A stretch of 7,941 nucleotides of DNA from assembly GCA_003647605.1 (NCBI GenBank), contig QMND01000026.1:1-7941 (forward strand). Reading direction: 5' to 3'. The first letter of the stretch is position 1, and every line of letters begins with the position of its first letter. A model generated the notes under the pieces. That model ran no database searches. It was given only the letters and a program-made list of their open reading frames with translations, and was not told the origin of the DNA. A program made the translations under genes and the position numbers. Source of the DNA: Candidatus Shapirobacteria bacterium (GTDB lineage: Bacteria > Patescibacteriota > Microgenomatia > UBA12405). Positions 1 through 5,902 of this stretch are shown here, piece after piece.

Positions 1-60
1 AAATTAGAGTATCACGATACTCTAATTTAATCAAATTGGAGTATTTGAATACTCTAATTT
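1..60. repeat. Two tandem 28-nt palindromic repeats
   Basis: Positions 1-28 form a perfect 12-bp inverted repeat (AAATTAGAGTAT and its complement) around the loop CACG. Positions 33-60 repeat the design with arm AAATTGGAGTAT, loop TTGA and the same right arm; the single difference gives a G-U pair in RNA. The units start 32 bp apart and match at 23 of 28 positions, with four of the five differences in the loop. The window begins exactly at the first base of a unit, so the array may continue upstream. There is no clear T-run, so a standard intrinsic terminator is only one option; a protein-binding or REP-like role is also possible. Confidence 0.75.
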
Positions 61-143
61 AGGAAGTTAAAGAGGAAAGATTTGGGTATAAAAAGTATTG
101 AGTTAATTAAATAACTGAAAAGCATGAGTAAAACTCCGACGGG

Positions 144-165
144 ACCTGCCTGCCGGCAGGCAGGT
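144..165. repeat. GC-rich perfect palindrome, 22 bp
   Basis: The arms ACCTGCCTGCC and GGCAGGCAGGT are exact reverse complements with no spacer. The centre is far more GC-rich than the surrounding AT-rich DNA. The palindrome directly abuts the hairpin repeat at 165-198. Tandem CCTG/GGCAGG palindromes of this kind recur between genes in some candidate-phyla genomes, which is a recollection rather than a checked match. It could be the end of a mobile miniature repeat or a protein-binding site. Confidence 0.7.
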
Positions 166-198
166 TGCCACGACTTCTAACGAAGTCTCGCAATGACG
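165..198 (-). repeat. REP-like hairpin repeat, copy 1
   Basis: Read on the - strand this begins CGTCATTGCGAG and ends GTGGCAA, enclosing a hairpin. On the + strand the inner stem is GACTTC (172-177) with GAAGTC (182-187) around the loop TAAC. An outer stem pairs TTGC (165-168) with GCAA (190-193). The CGTCATTGCGAG...GGCAA form resembles dispersed intergenic repeats seen in many bacteria. Copy 2 lies at 252-290 in the opposite orientation. Confidence 0.65.
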
Positions 199-251
199 GT
201 GTGTGAAATTTTGTTGTAAAGTTAGGGGTAAATAAAACAAAGAAAACATAA

Positions 252-290
252 GTCATTATGAGGAGCTACGGAGTAGCGACGCGATAATCC
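252..290 (+). repeat. REP-like hairpin repeat, copy 2
   Basis: This copy begins GTCATTATGAG and ends GCGATAATCC. Its inner stem is GCTAC (265-269) with GTAGC (273-277) around the loop GGA. The outer stem pairs ATTAT (255-259) with ATAAT (284-288). Compared with copy 1, the outer stem has changed on both sides (TTGC/GCAA to TTAT/ATAA) while pairing is kept. This supports selection on the folded form, or divergence between two subfamilies of one repeat. Confidence 0.6.
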
Positions 291-366
291 TGTGGGGGGA
301 TGTAAAAGCTAAGGTGGTTAGATAAAAAAAGGGGAGGGATATAAAAAGCAGGGTAAAAATAGATGT

Positions 367-372
367 TAAAAT
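367..372 (+). promoter_or_regulatory. Possible -10 box of ruvB (TAAAAT)
   Basis: TAAAAT differs from the TATAAT consensus at one base, and its spacing would put transcription start at about 379, the A of the ruvB ATG. No convincing -35 box is seen, and no Shine-Dalgarno sequence lies at a useful distance from the start. The mRNA may therefore be leaderless. In this AT-rich DNA a single hexamer is weak evidence. Confidence 0.35.
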
Positions 373-378
373 GGTTTA

Positions 379-1314
379 ATGAAAGATAAGAAGGCAAAAG
401 TGACTAAATTGAAATTGAGACCAGAGAGCTTGGATGAGTTTGTGGGGCAGGAGAAATTAAAGAAGAGACTAAAAGTATTTGTGAAGGCAGCCAGAAAAAG
501 AGGAGAGGCTTTAGATCATGTCCTATTTTATGGACCGCCTGGTTTAGGAAAAACAACCTTGGCTATGTTGTTGGCCCGAGAAATGGGATCGCCGATTAAA
601 ATTAGTTCAGGGCCGGCGTTGGTTAGGGCTGGTGATTTGGCAGCTATTTTGACTAGTTTGAAAAAAGGTTCAATTTTGTTTATCGACGAGATACATCGAT
701 TGAATAAAGTTGTAGAGGAAACACTATATTCTGCTATGGAAGACTATGTATTAGATATAGTTTTGGGAAAGGGTCCGTCAGCTAAAACGGTTCGTTTGAA
801 TTTGGAAAAATTTACGGTCATAGGGGCGACGACCAGAGTATCTTTGTTGGGTGGACCAATGAGGGACAGATTTGGTTATATCCAACAATTGGATTTTTAT
901 GATGATGAGGAATTGGCTGGAATTGTGAAAAGAACAGCTGGTTTTTTGGCAACAGAAATAGACAAAGAGGCTAGTATAGAGATTGCCAAAAGAGCTAGGG
1001 GTACACCTAGAATTGCTAATAGACTGTTGAAGAGAGTTAGGGATTATGCTCAGGTGAATGGTGATGGACGAATAAGTTTAGGGGAGGCCAAAAAGGCTTT
1101 AAAAATGTTGGGGGTAGATGAAATGGGATTGTCTGATGCAGATAGGAAGTATTTAGAGGTGATTAAAAAAGAATATGAAGGTGGTCCAGTGGGAGTTGAT
1201 AATTTAGCGGCGGCTTTAACAGAAGAAGTGGGGACAATAGAAGAAGTTTACGAACCTTATCTAATGAAAAAAGGTTTAGTTAAAAGAACTAGACTGGGCA
1301 GGGTGTTAGTCTAG
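379..1314 (+). CDS. ruvB: Holliday junction branch migration helicase RuvB
   Basis: RuvB is the AAA+ motor that, with RuvA, drives branch migration of Holliday junctions in recombinational repair. The 311-residue product has the family signatures in order: R14-P15 with LDEFVGQEK, Walker A GPPGLGKT (52-59), Walker B with DEIH (103-106), sensor 1 GATTR (149-153), the arginine-finger segment RDRFG (162-166), sensor 2 GTPRIANR (208-215), and a C-terminal winged helix (about 245-311) with VYEPYL and the closing RTRLGR. It is slightly shorter than typical RuvB (about 330-350), lacking part of the N-terminal extension and the last dozen or so residues after the winged helix; all catalytic elements are present. 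No ruvA or ruvC is in the window. The ATG at 379 is the only start just before the conserved region; no Shine-Dalgarno precedes it. Its TAG stop overlaps the stop of the convergent gene. Confidence 0.97.
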   Translation: MKDKKAKVTKLKLRPESLDEFVGQEKLKKRLKVFVKAARKRGEALDHVLFYGPPGLGKTTLAMLLAREMGSPIKISSGPALVRAGDLAAILTSLKKGSILFIDEIHRLNKVVEETLYSAMEDYVLDIVLGKGPSAKTVRLNLEKFTVIGATTRVSLLGGPMRDRFGYIQQLDFYDDEELAGIVKRTAGFLATEIDKEASIEIAKRARGTPRIANRLLKRVRDYAQVNGDGRISLGEAKKALKMLGVDEMGLSDADRKYLEVIKKEYEGGPVGVDNLAAALTEEVGTIEEVYEPYLMKKGLVKRTRLGRVLV

Positions 1315-1586
1315 CCTTGATTTGGTTGGATACCTAATAGCCAAAGGACGGCTTCTTTTCGGTATCTTCGATCACCTCTAGCATTGATGCGGATAGCTGG
1401 CAGTTTCCCTCTTTTTCCCCATCTTTTGACGGTGAGTTTAGAAACTCTGAGCAATTCGGCAACTTCTCCGACGGTTAGTAAGTCGGGGAGATTGTCGATT
1501 GATATGCCGTCTGTTTTTTTAGGGCTATTGTTTTGGGCTGGTGATTGTGACACAAGTTTATCTTGTGGCATAGTTTGGTCAATCAT
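1311..1586 (-). CDS. BldC/excisionase-like MerR-type DNA-binding protein
   Basis: This 91-residue protein has a flexible N-terminus (1-35, rich in Pro, Gln, Asn, Ser) followed by a compact winged helix-turn-helix. The helix-turn-helix is [21 protein letters not shown] (37-56), and the wing runs through KLPAIRIN to [13 protein letters not shown] (72-84). The pattern matches the BldC/excisionase branch of the MerR-like family, which binds DNA as a monomer or filament without an effector domain. The target is unknown. The ATG at 1584-1586 follows GAGGAG with a 6-nt spacer, a good site. It lies 125 bp downstream of the 755-residue gene on the same strand, so co-transcription is possible. Its TAG stop and that of ruvB share CTAG (1311-1314). 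Phage-type excisionase is an alternative, but no integrase is present. Confidence 0.8.
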   Translation of the reverse strand: MIDQTMPQDKLVSQSPAQNNSPKKTDGISIDNLPDLLTVGEVAELLRVSKLTVKRWGKRGKLPAIRINARGDRRYRKEAVLWLLGIQPNQG

Positions 1587-1592
1587 TGGTGG

Positions 1593-1598
1593 CTCCTC
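1593..1598 (-). promoter_or_regulatory. Ribosome-binding site GAGGAG
   Basis: On the - strand GAGGAG stands six bases before the ATG at 1586. It fixes the start of the small DNA-binding protein in preference to the in-frame ATG at 1571. It contrasts with the neighbouring genes, which have no Shine-Dalgarno sequence, and would suit an internal cistron of a longer transcript. Confidence 0.7.
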
Positions 1599-1711
1599 TT
1601 ATATCAAAGTAATTAATAACTATAATCAGTAAAACATAAGGCTTGTTTGTGTGTCAACAAGGTAAATTGGCGAATTTGGATGATAGGCGAGTGTTTAGGT
1701 CAAAAGAAAAT

Positions 1712-3979
1712 TTAAGAGAACAAGAAATATTGTATTTGTGTTTTTGGTTTTTCTTTCATTTGACGGAATAGTGTGTCCATCATGTTTTGAAATTTGGCTT
1801 GGTTTCTAAATCTAGAAAGGATATCGTTTTGTCTATCTGAATGCCAATAGTCGGGTTCAAGAGCTAGAAGGCGTTGGAGGAGCCAGTTAATTTCTTGAAG
1901 AGACAGACCAGTGTGTTGACTTATTTGAGAGATGGTGGTATGGTCTGTATCAGATTGCTCGATAAAAAAATTGGCAATATCGGTACTATCGAGTCTATTT
2001 TGTTTGTATAAATATTTAATTTCCAAGGAGTTGTTGGTGTATACAGCGTAATTTGTCAAAATTCCACTAATTACAGTTTGTTTGGCTGGTGTTAGTAGAT
2101 ATGGTTGGTCGTGGTCTTGGACTACTTGTTCATCTGACCTGAGTAGGCTTGGAGGGAAATCTGTAATTGGAGTGGTAGAACAGATTTCTAATCCAGAATT
2201 GGCAGTGTTTTCTATAAGGTAGAGTTGTTGATTAGCGAATTTAATAGAGGTAGTGGTGTGTCTAAGTTTAAAGGCGCCAAAAACATTTTCAGAAGGAATA
2301 CTTAAAAGACCAGTAACTCGAAGCATAACTAAAGTACGACCAGCACAATTTAATTGTTGGCGATGAATGATGGCAGAGGGAGAGGTGTCAAGAAGATCAA
2401 CAAAAGGTTGAGTGTCTTTATCAACCCAACCGTTGTAATTAGTTCTCATCTGGTTAATGGCCATAACTACTACAGCTTGTTGAAAACGGGTCCATTCATC
2501 TAAGATAGCTTGTTTTTGATTTTCAAGAGAAGTTTCTAATTTGTTTTGGTAATATTGGGTGGCTTTAGCTATGCTTTTAGGTGGTTTATCTGTCTCTTCC
2601 CAAGAGAATGGTTGATCAGCTGGGGGTGGAGAATCCATAAATTTTTGTTTAGCTAGTCCTTGTTTTAATGCTTCTATCTTATTTGGAGTAAGAAAATTAG
2701 GATCTTCTAACCAGTCATTAAAGTGTTCTATGTTTTCTTGTCCCAATCCTAATGTACGAAGATGTTGTTGGTATGCTTTTAGTAGTTGGGTGGAATTATA
2801 ATCTTGAGGATTGGGAGCGAATTGTTGAAGAATATTATTAGCTCCTACTCCTCTCATCTCTTGGTTAATTATTTCTATATATTTATAAACTTGTTCTGGA
2901 TCATCTACCTCAGCTCCAACAAAGTCTTTAATCCATTGGGGTATAGGTAGTTTCTGATAGAGCATTTCTATACTTCTAACAGATAAAGCATGAATAAAGT
3001 TTTCTACTTGTCCAACTGTCTCTGGTCTAACTTGGTTAATATGTTGAGGTAGAGATTGATCAAGAACTGTATTAATGGTTTGATTAATAATTTGATAAAC
3101 AGGATCTATTTCTGGGTTAGATTGTCTAAATTTTTTAATTTTGTGATAGAGTTTAGCCATTCTGTCTGATGTTGGTTGTTTTTTTTTACCTTGAGGACTG
3201 TCTCCAAACCTGGCATATTGAAGACCTTGTTCAAGATTTTTAATTGTTGGTTGGTGGTCTTGATCAATCTGTGCTTTAACTAGTTGATACTCTTCTTCTA
3301 AAGTACCTGTTTTAGTTCTGTCCACATCAATGGCTTGTCCTAAACGATAGACTAACTTAGCTGATTCGGTATAGATTTGGTCAAACTCTGTTTCTTCTTC
3401 TCCTTCCATAGCCTGTTGTTGTACTTCTAACATAGCTACAGCTGCCCATTGTAGGTTATGACTATATTCTCCTAATCTGGCTTTCCATGCTTCAATCTTT
3501 TCTTTATCTTGTTGATGTAAAGGAGACTCACTTAAATCTATAATGGTGTCTACCAACTGTCTTAATTCAACTAATGACATATCTTCGGCTACTCTAATGA
3601 CAGTTATTTCGTCTCCAGCTTTAGGAGCAAAGAGGTTGTGGTTAACTTTTTTTTGCCAGAAAGCACTAAATCTATTAACTTTCTGTTTTCCTTTTACCAA
3701 AACAGATCGACCACGCATTTTCTTCCTAGAAACAAGATCAATTTCTAAACCATCACAAACATCAGTAAAACTAGTGTCTGAAAGTCCATACACAGATTTG
3801 TCTACTCTTTTATTATTCAACCAATTTGGTTCTACTAATTCTCTTATTAACTGTTGTACAGCTGCTGGTTCAATTCTACTTATTTTGGTTTTTAATCTGT
3901 CAATTTTTTGTGATGGTGTTTCTACTGGAGGAGTTGGATTTGGTACTATTGACTCAGAAGACATAAAAAAGTTTAGCAT
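1712..3979 (-). CDS. Large protein of unknown family with transglutaminase-like core
   Basis: I do not recognise this 755-residue protein as a whole. It has no signal peptide or membrane segment and appears cytoplasmic. Residues 1-25 are Pro/Ser-rich; 26-450 are mostly helical and rich in Gln, Glu and Lys; 450-470 look like a proline-rich linker. Residues about 535-600 resemble a transglutaminase/papain-like core: NCAGRTLVM with C545, IP at 561-562, H574 in RHTTTSIKF, and LIENT with E590. The C-to-IP spacing (16) and H-to-acid spacing (16) fit that fold, but the usual Asp is Glu. Residues 681-705 look like a helix-turn-helix. A peptidase, amidase or inactive protein-binding role are all possible. 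No Shine-Dalgarno precedes ATG 3979; the in-frame ATG at 3964 (residue 6) is an alternative start. It diverges from the dehydrogenase across 35 bp. Confidence 0.85.
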   Translation of the reverse strand: MLNFFMSSESIVPNPTPPVETPSQKIDRLKTKISRIEPAAVQQLIRELVEPNWLNNKRVDKSVYGLSDTSFTDVCDGLEIDLVSRKKMRGRSVLVKGKQKVNRFSAFWQKKVNHNLFAPKAGDEITVIRVAEDMSLVELRQLVDTIIDLSESPLHQQDKEKIEAWKARLGEYSHNLQWAAVAMLEVQQQAMEGEEETEFDQIYTESAKLVYRLGQAIDVDRTKTGTLEEEYQLVKAQIDQDHQPTIKNLEQGLQYARFGDSPQGKKKQPTSDRMAKLYHKIKKFRQSNPEIDPVYQIINQTINTVLDQSLPQHINQVRPETVGQVENFIHALSVRSIEMLYQKLPIPQWIKDFVGAEVDDPEQVYKYIEIINQEMRGVGANNILQQFAPNPQDYNSTQLLKAYQQHLRTLGLGQENIEHFNDWLEDPNFLTPNKIEALKQGLAKQKFMDSPPPADQPFSWEETDKPPKSIAKATQYYQNKLETSLENQKQAILDEWTRFQQAVVVMAINQMRTNYNGWVDKDTQPFVDLLDTSPSAIIHRQQLNCAGRTLVMLRVTGLLSIPSENVFGAFKLRHTTTSIKFANQQLYLIENTANSGLEICSTTPITDFPPSLLRSDEQVVQDHDQPYLLTPAKQTVISGILTNYAVYTNNSLEIKYLYKQNRLDSTDIANFFIEQSDTDHTTISQISQHTGLSLQEINWLLQRLLALEPDYWHSDRQNDILSRFRNQAKFQNMMDTLFRQMKEKPKTQIQYFLFS

Positions 3980-4001
3980 GGTTATATTGATTGTTGTTTT
4001 A

Positions 4002-4009
4002 TGTATAAT
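4002..4009. promoter_or_regulatory. Overlapping divergent -10 boxes
   Basis: On the + strand TATAAT (4004-4009) is a perfect -10 box that would start transcription at about 4015-4016, on the dehydrogenase ATG itself. On the - strand TATACA (4002-4007) shares four bases with it and would start the 755-residue gene's transcript near 3995, leaving a leader of about 15 nt. No -35 box is clear on either side. The + strand box is the stronger of the two. Confidence 0.5.
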
Positions 4010-4014
4010 GACTT

Positions 4015-5022
4015 ATGACTAAAAAAATAGCTTTTTTTGGGGTTAGGAGTTGGGAGAAGGATTTAATTGAAAAAGAGATATCTAATTTAGATAGTTTTGG
4101 GGTTGGTATTTTTAAGGAGACAGTTGAAGAAAATTTGGAATTAGCTGGTAAATATGAGGTATTGTCGGTATTTGTTAATTCTAAGCTGGATAAAAAGATT
4201 TTGTCTAAGTTGCCTAAATTAGAAATGGTGGCCAGTCGGTCAACCGGTTTGGATCATATAGATATGGATTGGTGTCAGAAGAAAGGAGTAGTGGTCAAAA
4301 ATGTGCCAGAGTATGGGTCGGTGACGGTAGCTGAATATGCAATGGCTTTGTTGATGGCGGTGGCTAAAAAAATTGTGGTGGCTCATCAGGCGGTTGAAGA
4401 GGGTGAGTTTAATCCTGAAGGGTTGACAGGGATTGATTTGTTTAGCAAGACTTTGGGGGTGGTGGGAGTGGGTAGAATTGGGAGAAATATGATTAGGTTG
4501 GGTAGAGCTATGGGAATGAAAGTGGTGGGAGTGGGCAGGACTAAAAAACCAGAGTTGGAAAAAGAGTTGGGTTTTAAATATGTGAGTTTGGAGGAGTGTT
4601 TGGAAATGTCAGATGCAATTTCTTTGCATGTACCAGCTACACCGGAAACTTTTCATTTAATAAATAGGAACAATATAGTTAAAATGAAAAAGGGGAGTAT
4701 TTTGATAAATACTTGCCGAGGGCCAGTGATGGAGGTGGAGTCGATTTTGTGGGCTTTAGATGAGGGGATTTTGAGAGGGGTTGGTTTAGATGTGGCTGAA
4801 GAGGAGAGGAAAGTAGTCGACGACCAAACGGTGATGGACAACAAAACAAGTAAGGATGATTTGAAGGAGTTGCTAAGTTTTCATTTGTTGAGAGATAGGG
4901 ATGATGTGGTTTATACGCCACACAATGCTTTTAATACGGAAGAAGCGGTGGGCAGGATTGTTAAAAAAACTATAGAAAATATTAAAGAGTTTTTAGGCGC
5001 TAGTTTGAGTTTAAGAAATTAG
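4015..5022 (+). CDS. D-isomer-specific 2-hydroxyacid dehydrogenase, D-lactate dehydrogenase-like
   Basis: The family reduces 2-keto acids such as pyruvate to D-2-hydroxy acids with NAD(P)H in the cytoplasm, often to regenerate NAD+ in fermentation. The 335-residue length is normal. Visible elements are the N-terminal KIAFFGV strand, the substrate-loop segment SRSTGLDHID (74-83), the Rossmann motif GVGRIG (151-156), catalytic R235 in NTCRGP, E264 in the segment after GLDVA, and H303 in TPHNAF. The Arg-Glu-His triad fits D-lactate and D-hydroxyisocaproate dehydrogenases. The acidic residue that usually ends the second Rossmann strand and selects NAD is replaced by G174-R175, which suggests NADP(H). 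Substrate cannot be settled from sequence; a VanH-like or glyoxylate-reductase role is possible. It starts at ATG 4015 with no Shine-Dalgarno, directly after a -10 box, and its end overlaps the convergent gene by 23 bp. Confidence 0.93.
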   Translation: MTKKIAFFGVRSWEKDLIEKEISNLDSFGVGIFKETVEENLELAGKYEVLSVFVNSKLDKKILSKLPKLEMVASRSTGLDHIDMDWCQKKGVVVKNVPEYGSVTVAEYAMALLMAVAKKIVVAHQAVEEGEFNPEGLTGIDLFSKTLGVVGVGRIGRNMIRLGRAMGMKVVGVGRTKKPELEKELGFKYVSLEECLEMSDAISLHVPATPETFHLINRNNIVKMKKGSILINTCRGPVMEVESILWALDEGILRGVGLDVAEEERKVVDDQTVMDNKTSKDDLKELLSFHLLRDRDDVVYTPHNAFNTEEAVGRIVKKTIENIKEFLGASLSLRN

Positions 5023-5902
5023 TATAAAGACTTGGAGGGTTGAGTTGTGGTTGTTGTTGAAATATTTCGATGAAATAATCAATGGTTTGGGCAACTTGTT
5101 GTGGTGTATCCGTTGAGATATCAGGTATGGGTTGTATAGCTTGGGTAGTTGAGAACATTCCTAATACATCGTAGACATCAAGTGGTCTGGTAGCGTGTCC
5201 TTGTTTGTCGGCAACTACTCCTGGCATATCAAGGATGACAAGAGGATGGCGTTGGTCGTTATGATAAAGTTGGGCTAATTTGTCTAGAATGGTTAATATC
5301 GACAGTGGTGTTTGTTTAGTGGTCGAATGCTTTTCGCGTTTTTGCCAGATAGCTTTGACAGTTTCAAGAGTGTTATGTTTTTGTTTGGCTATTGATAAAT
5401 ATTTTGTTAAGTCGTGGGGAGAAAATGTGTCCATACTAATGGCAGGTAAATTTAGTTGAGTAATTAAACAGGCTGTTAGAATAGTTTTGTATTGTCCACC
5501 ATATCCAATAACACTAACTATGCTTGGTCGTGTTAGATAAGATGGGGTTGGTGGTTGTCCGAAAAGTTGTAGAATTTGTCTTTTGTCTAGGTGGCGATTC
5601 ATAACGACATGGGTAGCAATTAGAGGTGGAAGTTGTAAATCTAGAATAGCCCATCTTAGTGTATCTTGGGTTGTGGGTGTTAAGCTGGCTAACAGTGGTT
5701 TGGTGTATTGGATTGGGTCGTCTTTGGTAGATCCAAAAAAATTAACTTGTTGTAACTTTCTGGAGAAGGGGTGAAGCAGTGGAATCCAAACTGGTTCTGA
5801 GGTGGTGGGATCAGCTAGTTTGATTAATCCACTTCCTTGTCGTCCGTAAATTATTTCTGGGACGAAGCGTGTTTGATGTAATTTTTCTGATTGACGAGGC
5901 AT
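5000..5902 (-). CDS. P-loop NTPase-like protein coupled to the upstream regulator
   Basis: I do not recognise the family of this 300-residue protein. The N-terminal 125 residues are of unknown fold. A nucleotide-binding core follows: strand SIVSVI leading to GYGGQYKT (133-140), a Walker A variant that keeps the Lys-Thr but has Tyr where the last glycine is expected; an acidic residue after the next strand (AISMDTF, D158); and LVILDMPG (221-228), which fits a Walker B or a GTPase DxxG element. The layout suggests a small-molecule kinase or GTPase-like fold. The C-terminal tail is Gln/Pro-rich. Its ATG overlaps the stop of the upstream winged-helix gene (TAATG), no Shine-Dalgarno is present, and translation is probably coupled. 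Its stop lies inside the end of the dehydrogenase gene. No signal peptide is seen. Confidence 0.8.
   Translation of the reverse strand: MPRQSEKLHQTRFVPEIIYGRQGSGLIKLADPTTSEPVWIPLLHPFSRKLQQVNFFGSTKDDPIQYTKPLLASLTPTTQDTLRWAILDLQLPPLIATHVVMNRHLDKRQILQLFGQPPTPSYLTRPSIVSVIGYGGQYKTILTACLITQLNLPAISMDTFSPHDLTKYLSIAKQKHNTLETVKAIWQKREKHSTTKQTPLSILTILDKLAQLYHNDQRHPLVILDMPGVVADKQGHATRPLDVYDVLGMFSTTQAIQPIPDISTDTPQQVAQTIDYFIEIFQQQPQLNPPSLYTNFLNSN

Larger units (their letters stand above)
61..378. other. Gene-free region upstream of ruvB
   Basis: I see no credible coding region here. The only short reading frame, starting at ATG 124, runs 18 codons straight through the palindromes and has no ribosome-binding site. 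The stretch holds the GC-rich palindrome at 144-165, two REP-like hairpins (165-198 and 252-290), a purine-rich run at 328-340, and a possible -10 box for ruvB at 367-372. An AT-rich inverted repeat, AGTTA/TAACT (101-105 and 112-116), is also present but short enough to be chance. Confidence 0.6.

Noticed and set aside
1..60. CRISPR array
   Set aside because: The repeats are 28-nt full palindromes separated by only 4 nt, with no spacers of 25-40 nt and no cas genes.
1384..1632. 82-residue + strand frame
   Set aside because: It is antisense to the small DNA-binding protein, which has a clear helix-turn-helix and a Shine-Dalgarno site.
1652..1657. TTGACA as a -35 box on the - strand for the small DNA-binding gene
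   Set aside because: No -10-like hexamer is found at 16-18 bp spacing; the nearest candidate is about 24 bp away or more.
1642..1661. Terminator hairpin CTTGTT/AACAAG
   Set aside because: The stem is six pairs with a long loop and no T-run follows on either strand.
3543..4022. 159-residue reading frame on the + strand
   Set aside because: It is antisense to the 5' part of the 755-residue gene, has no ribosome-binding site, and its sequence shows no domain pattern. The opposite frame is far longer.
4653..4921. Two - strand frames of 63 and 80 residues
   Set aside because: They lie inside the well-recognised dehydrogenase and have Ser/Pro/His-rich, low-complexity products typical of antisense shadows.
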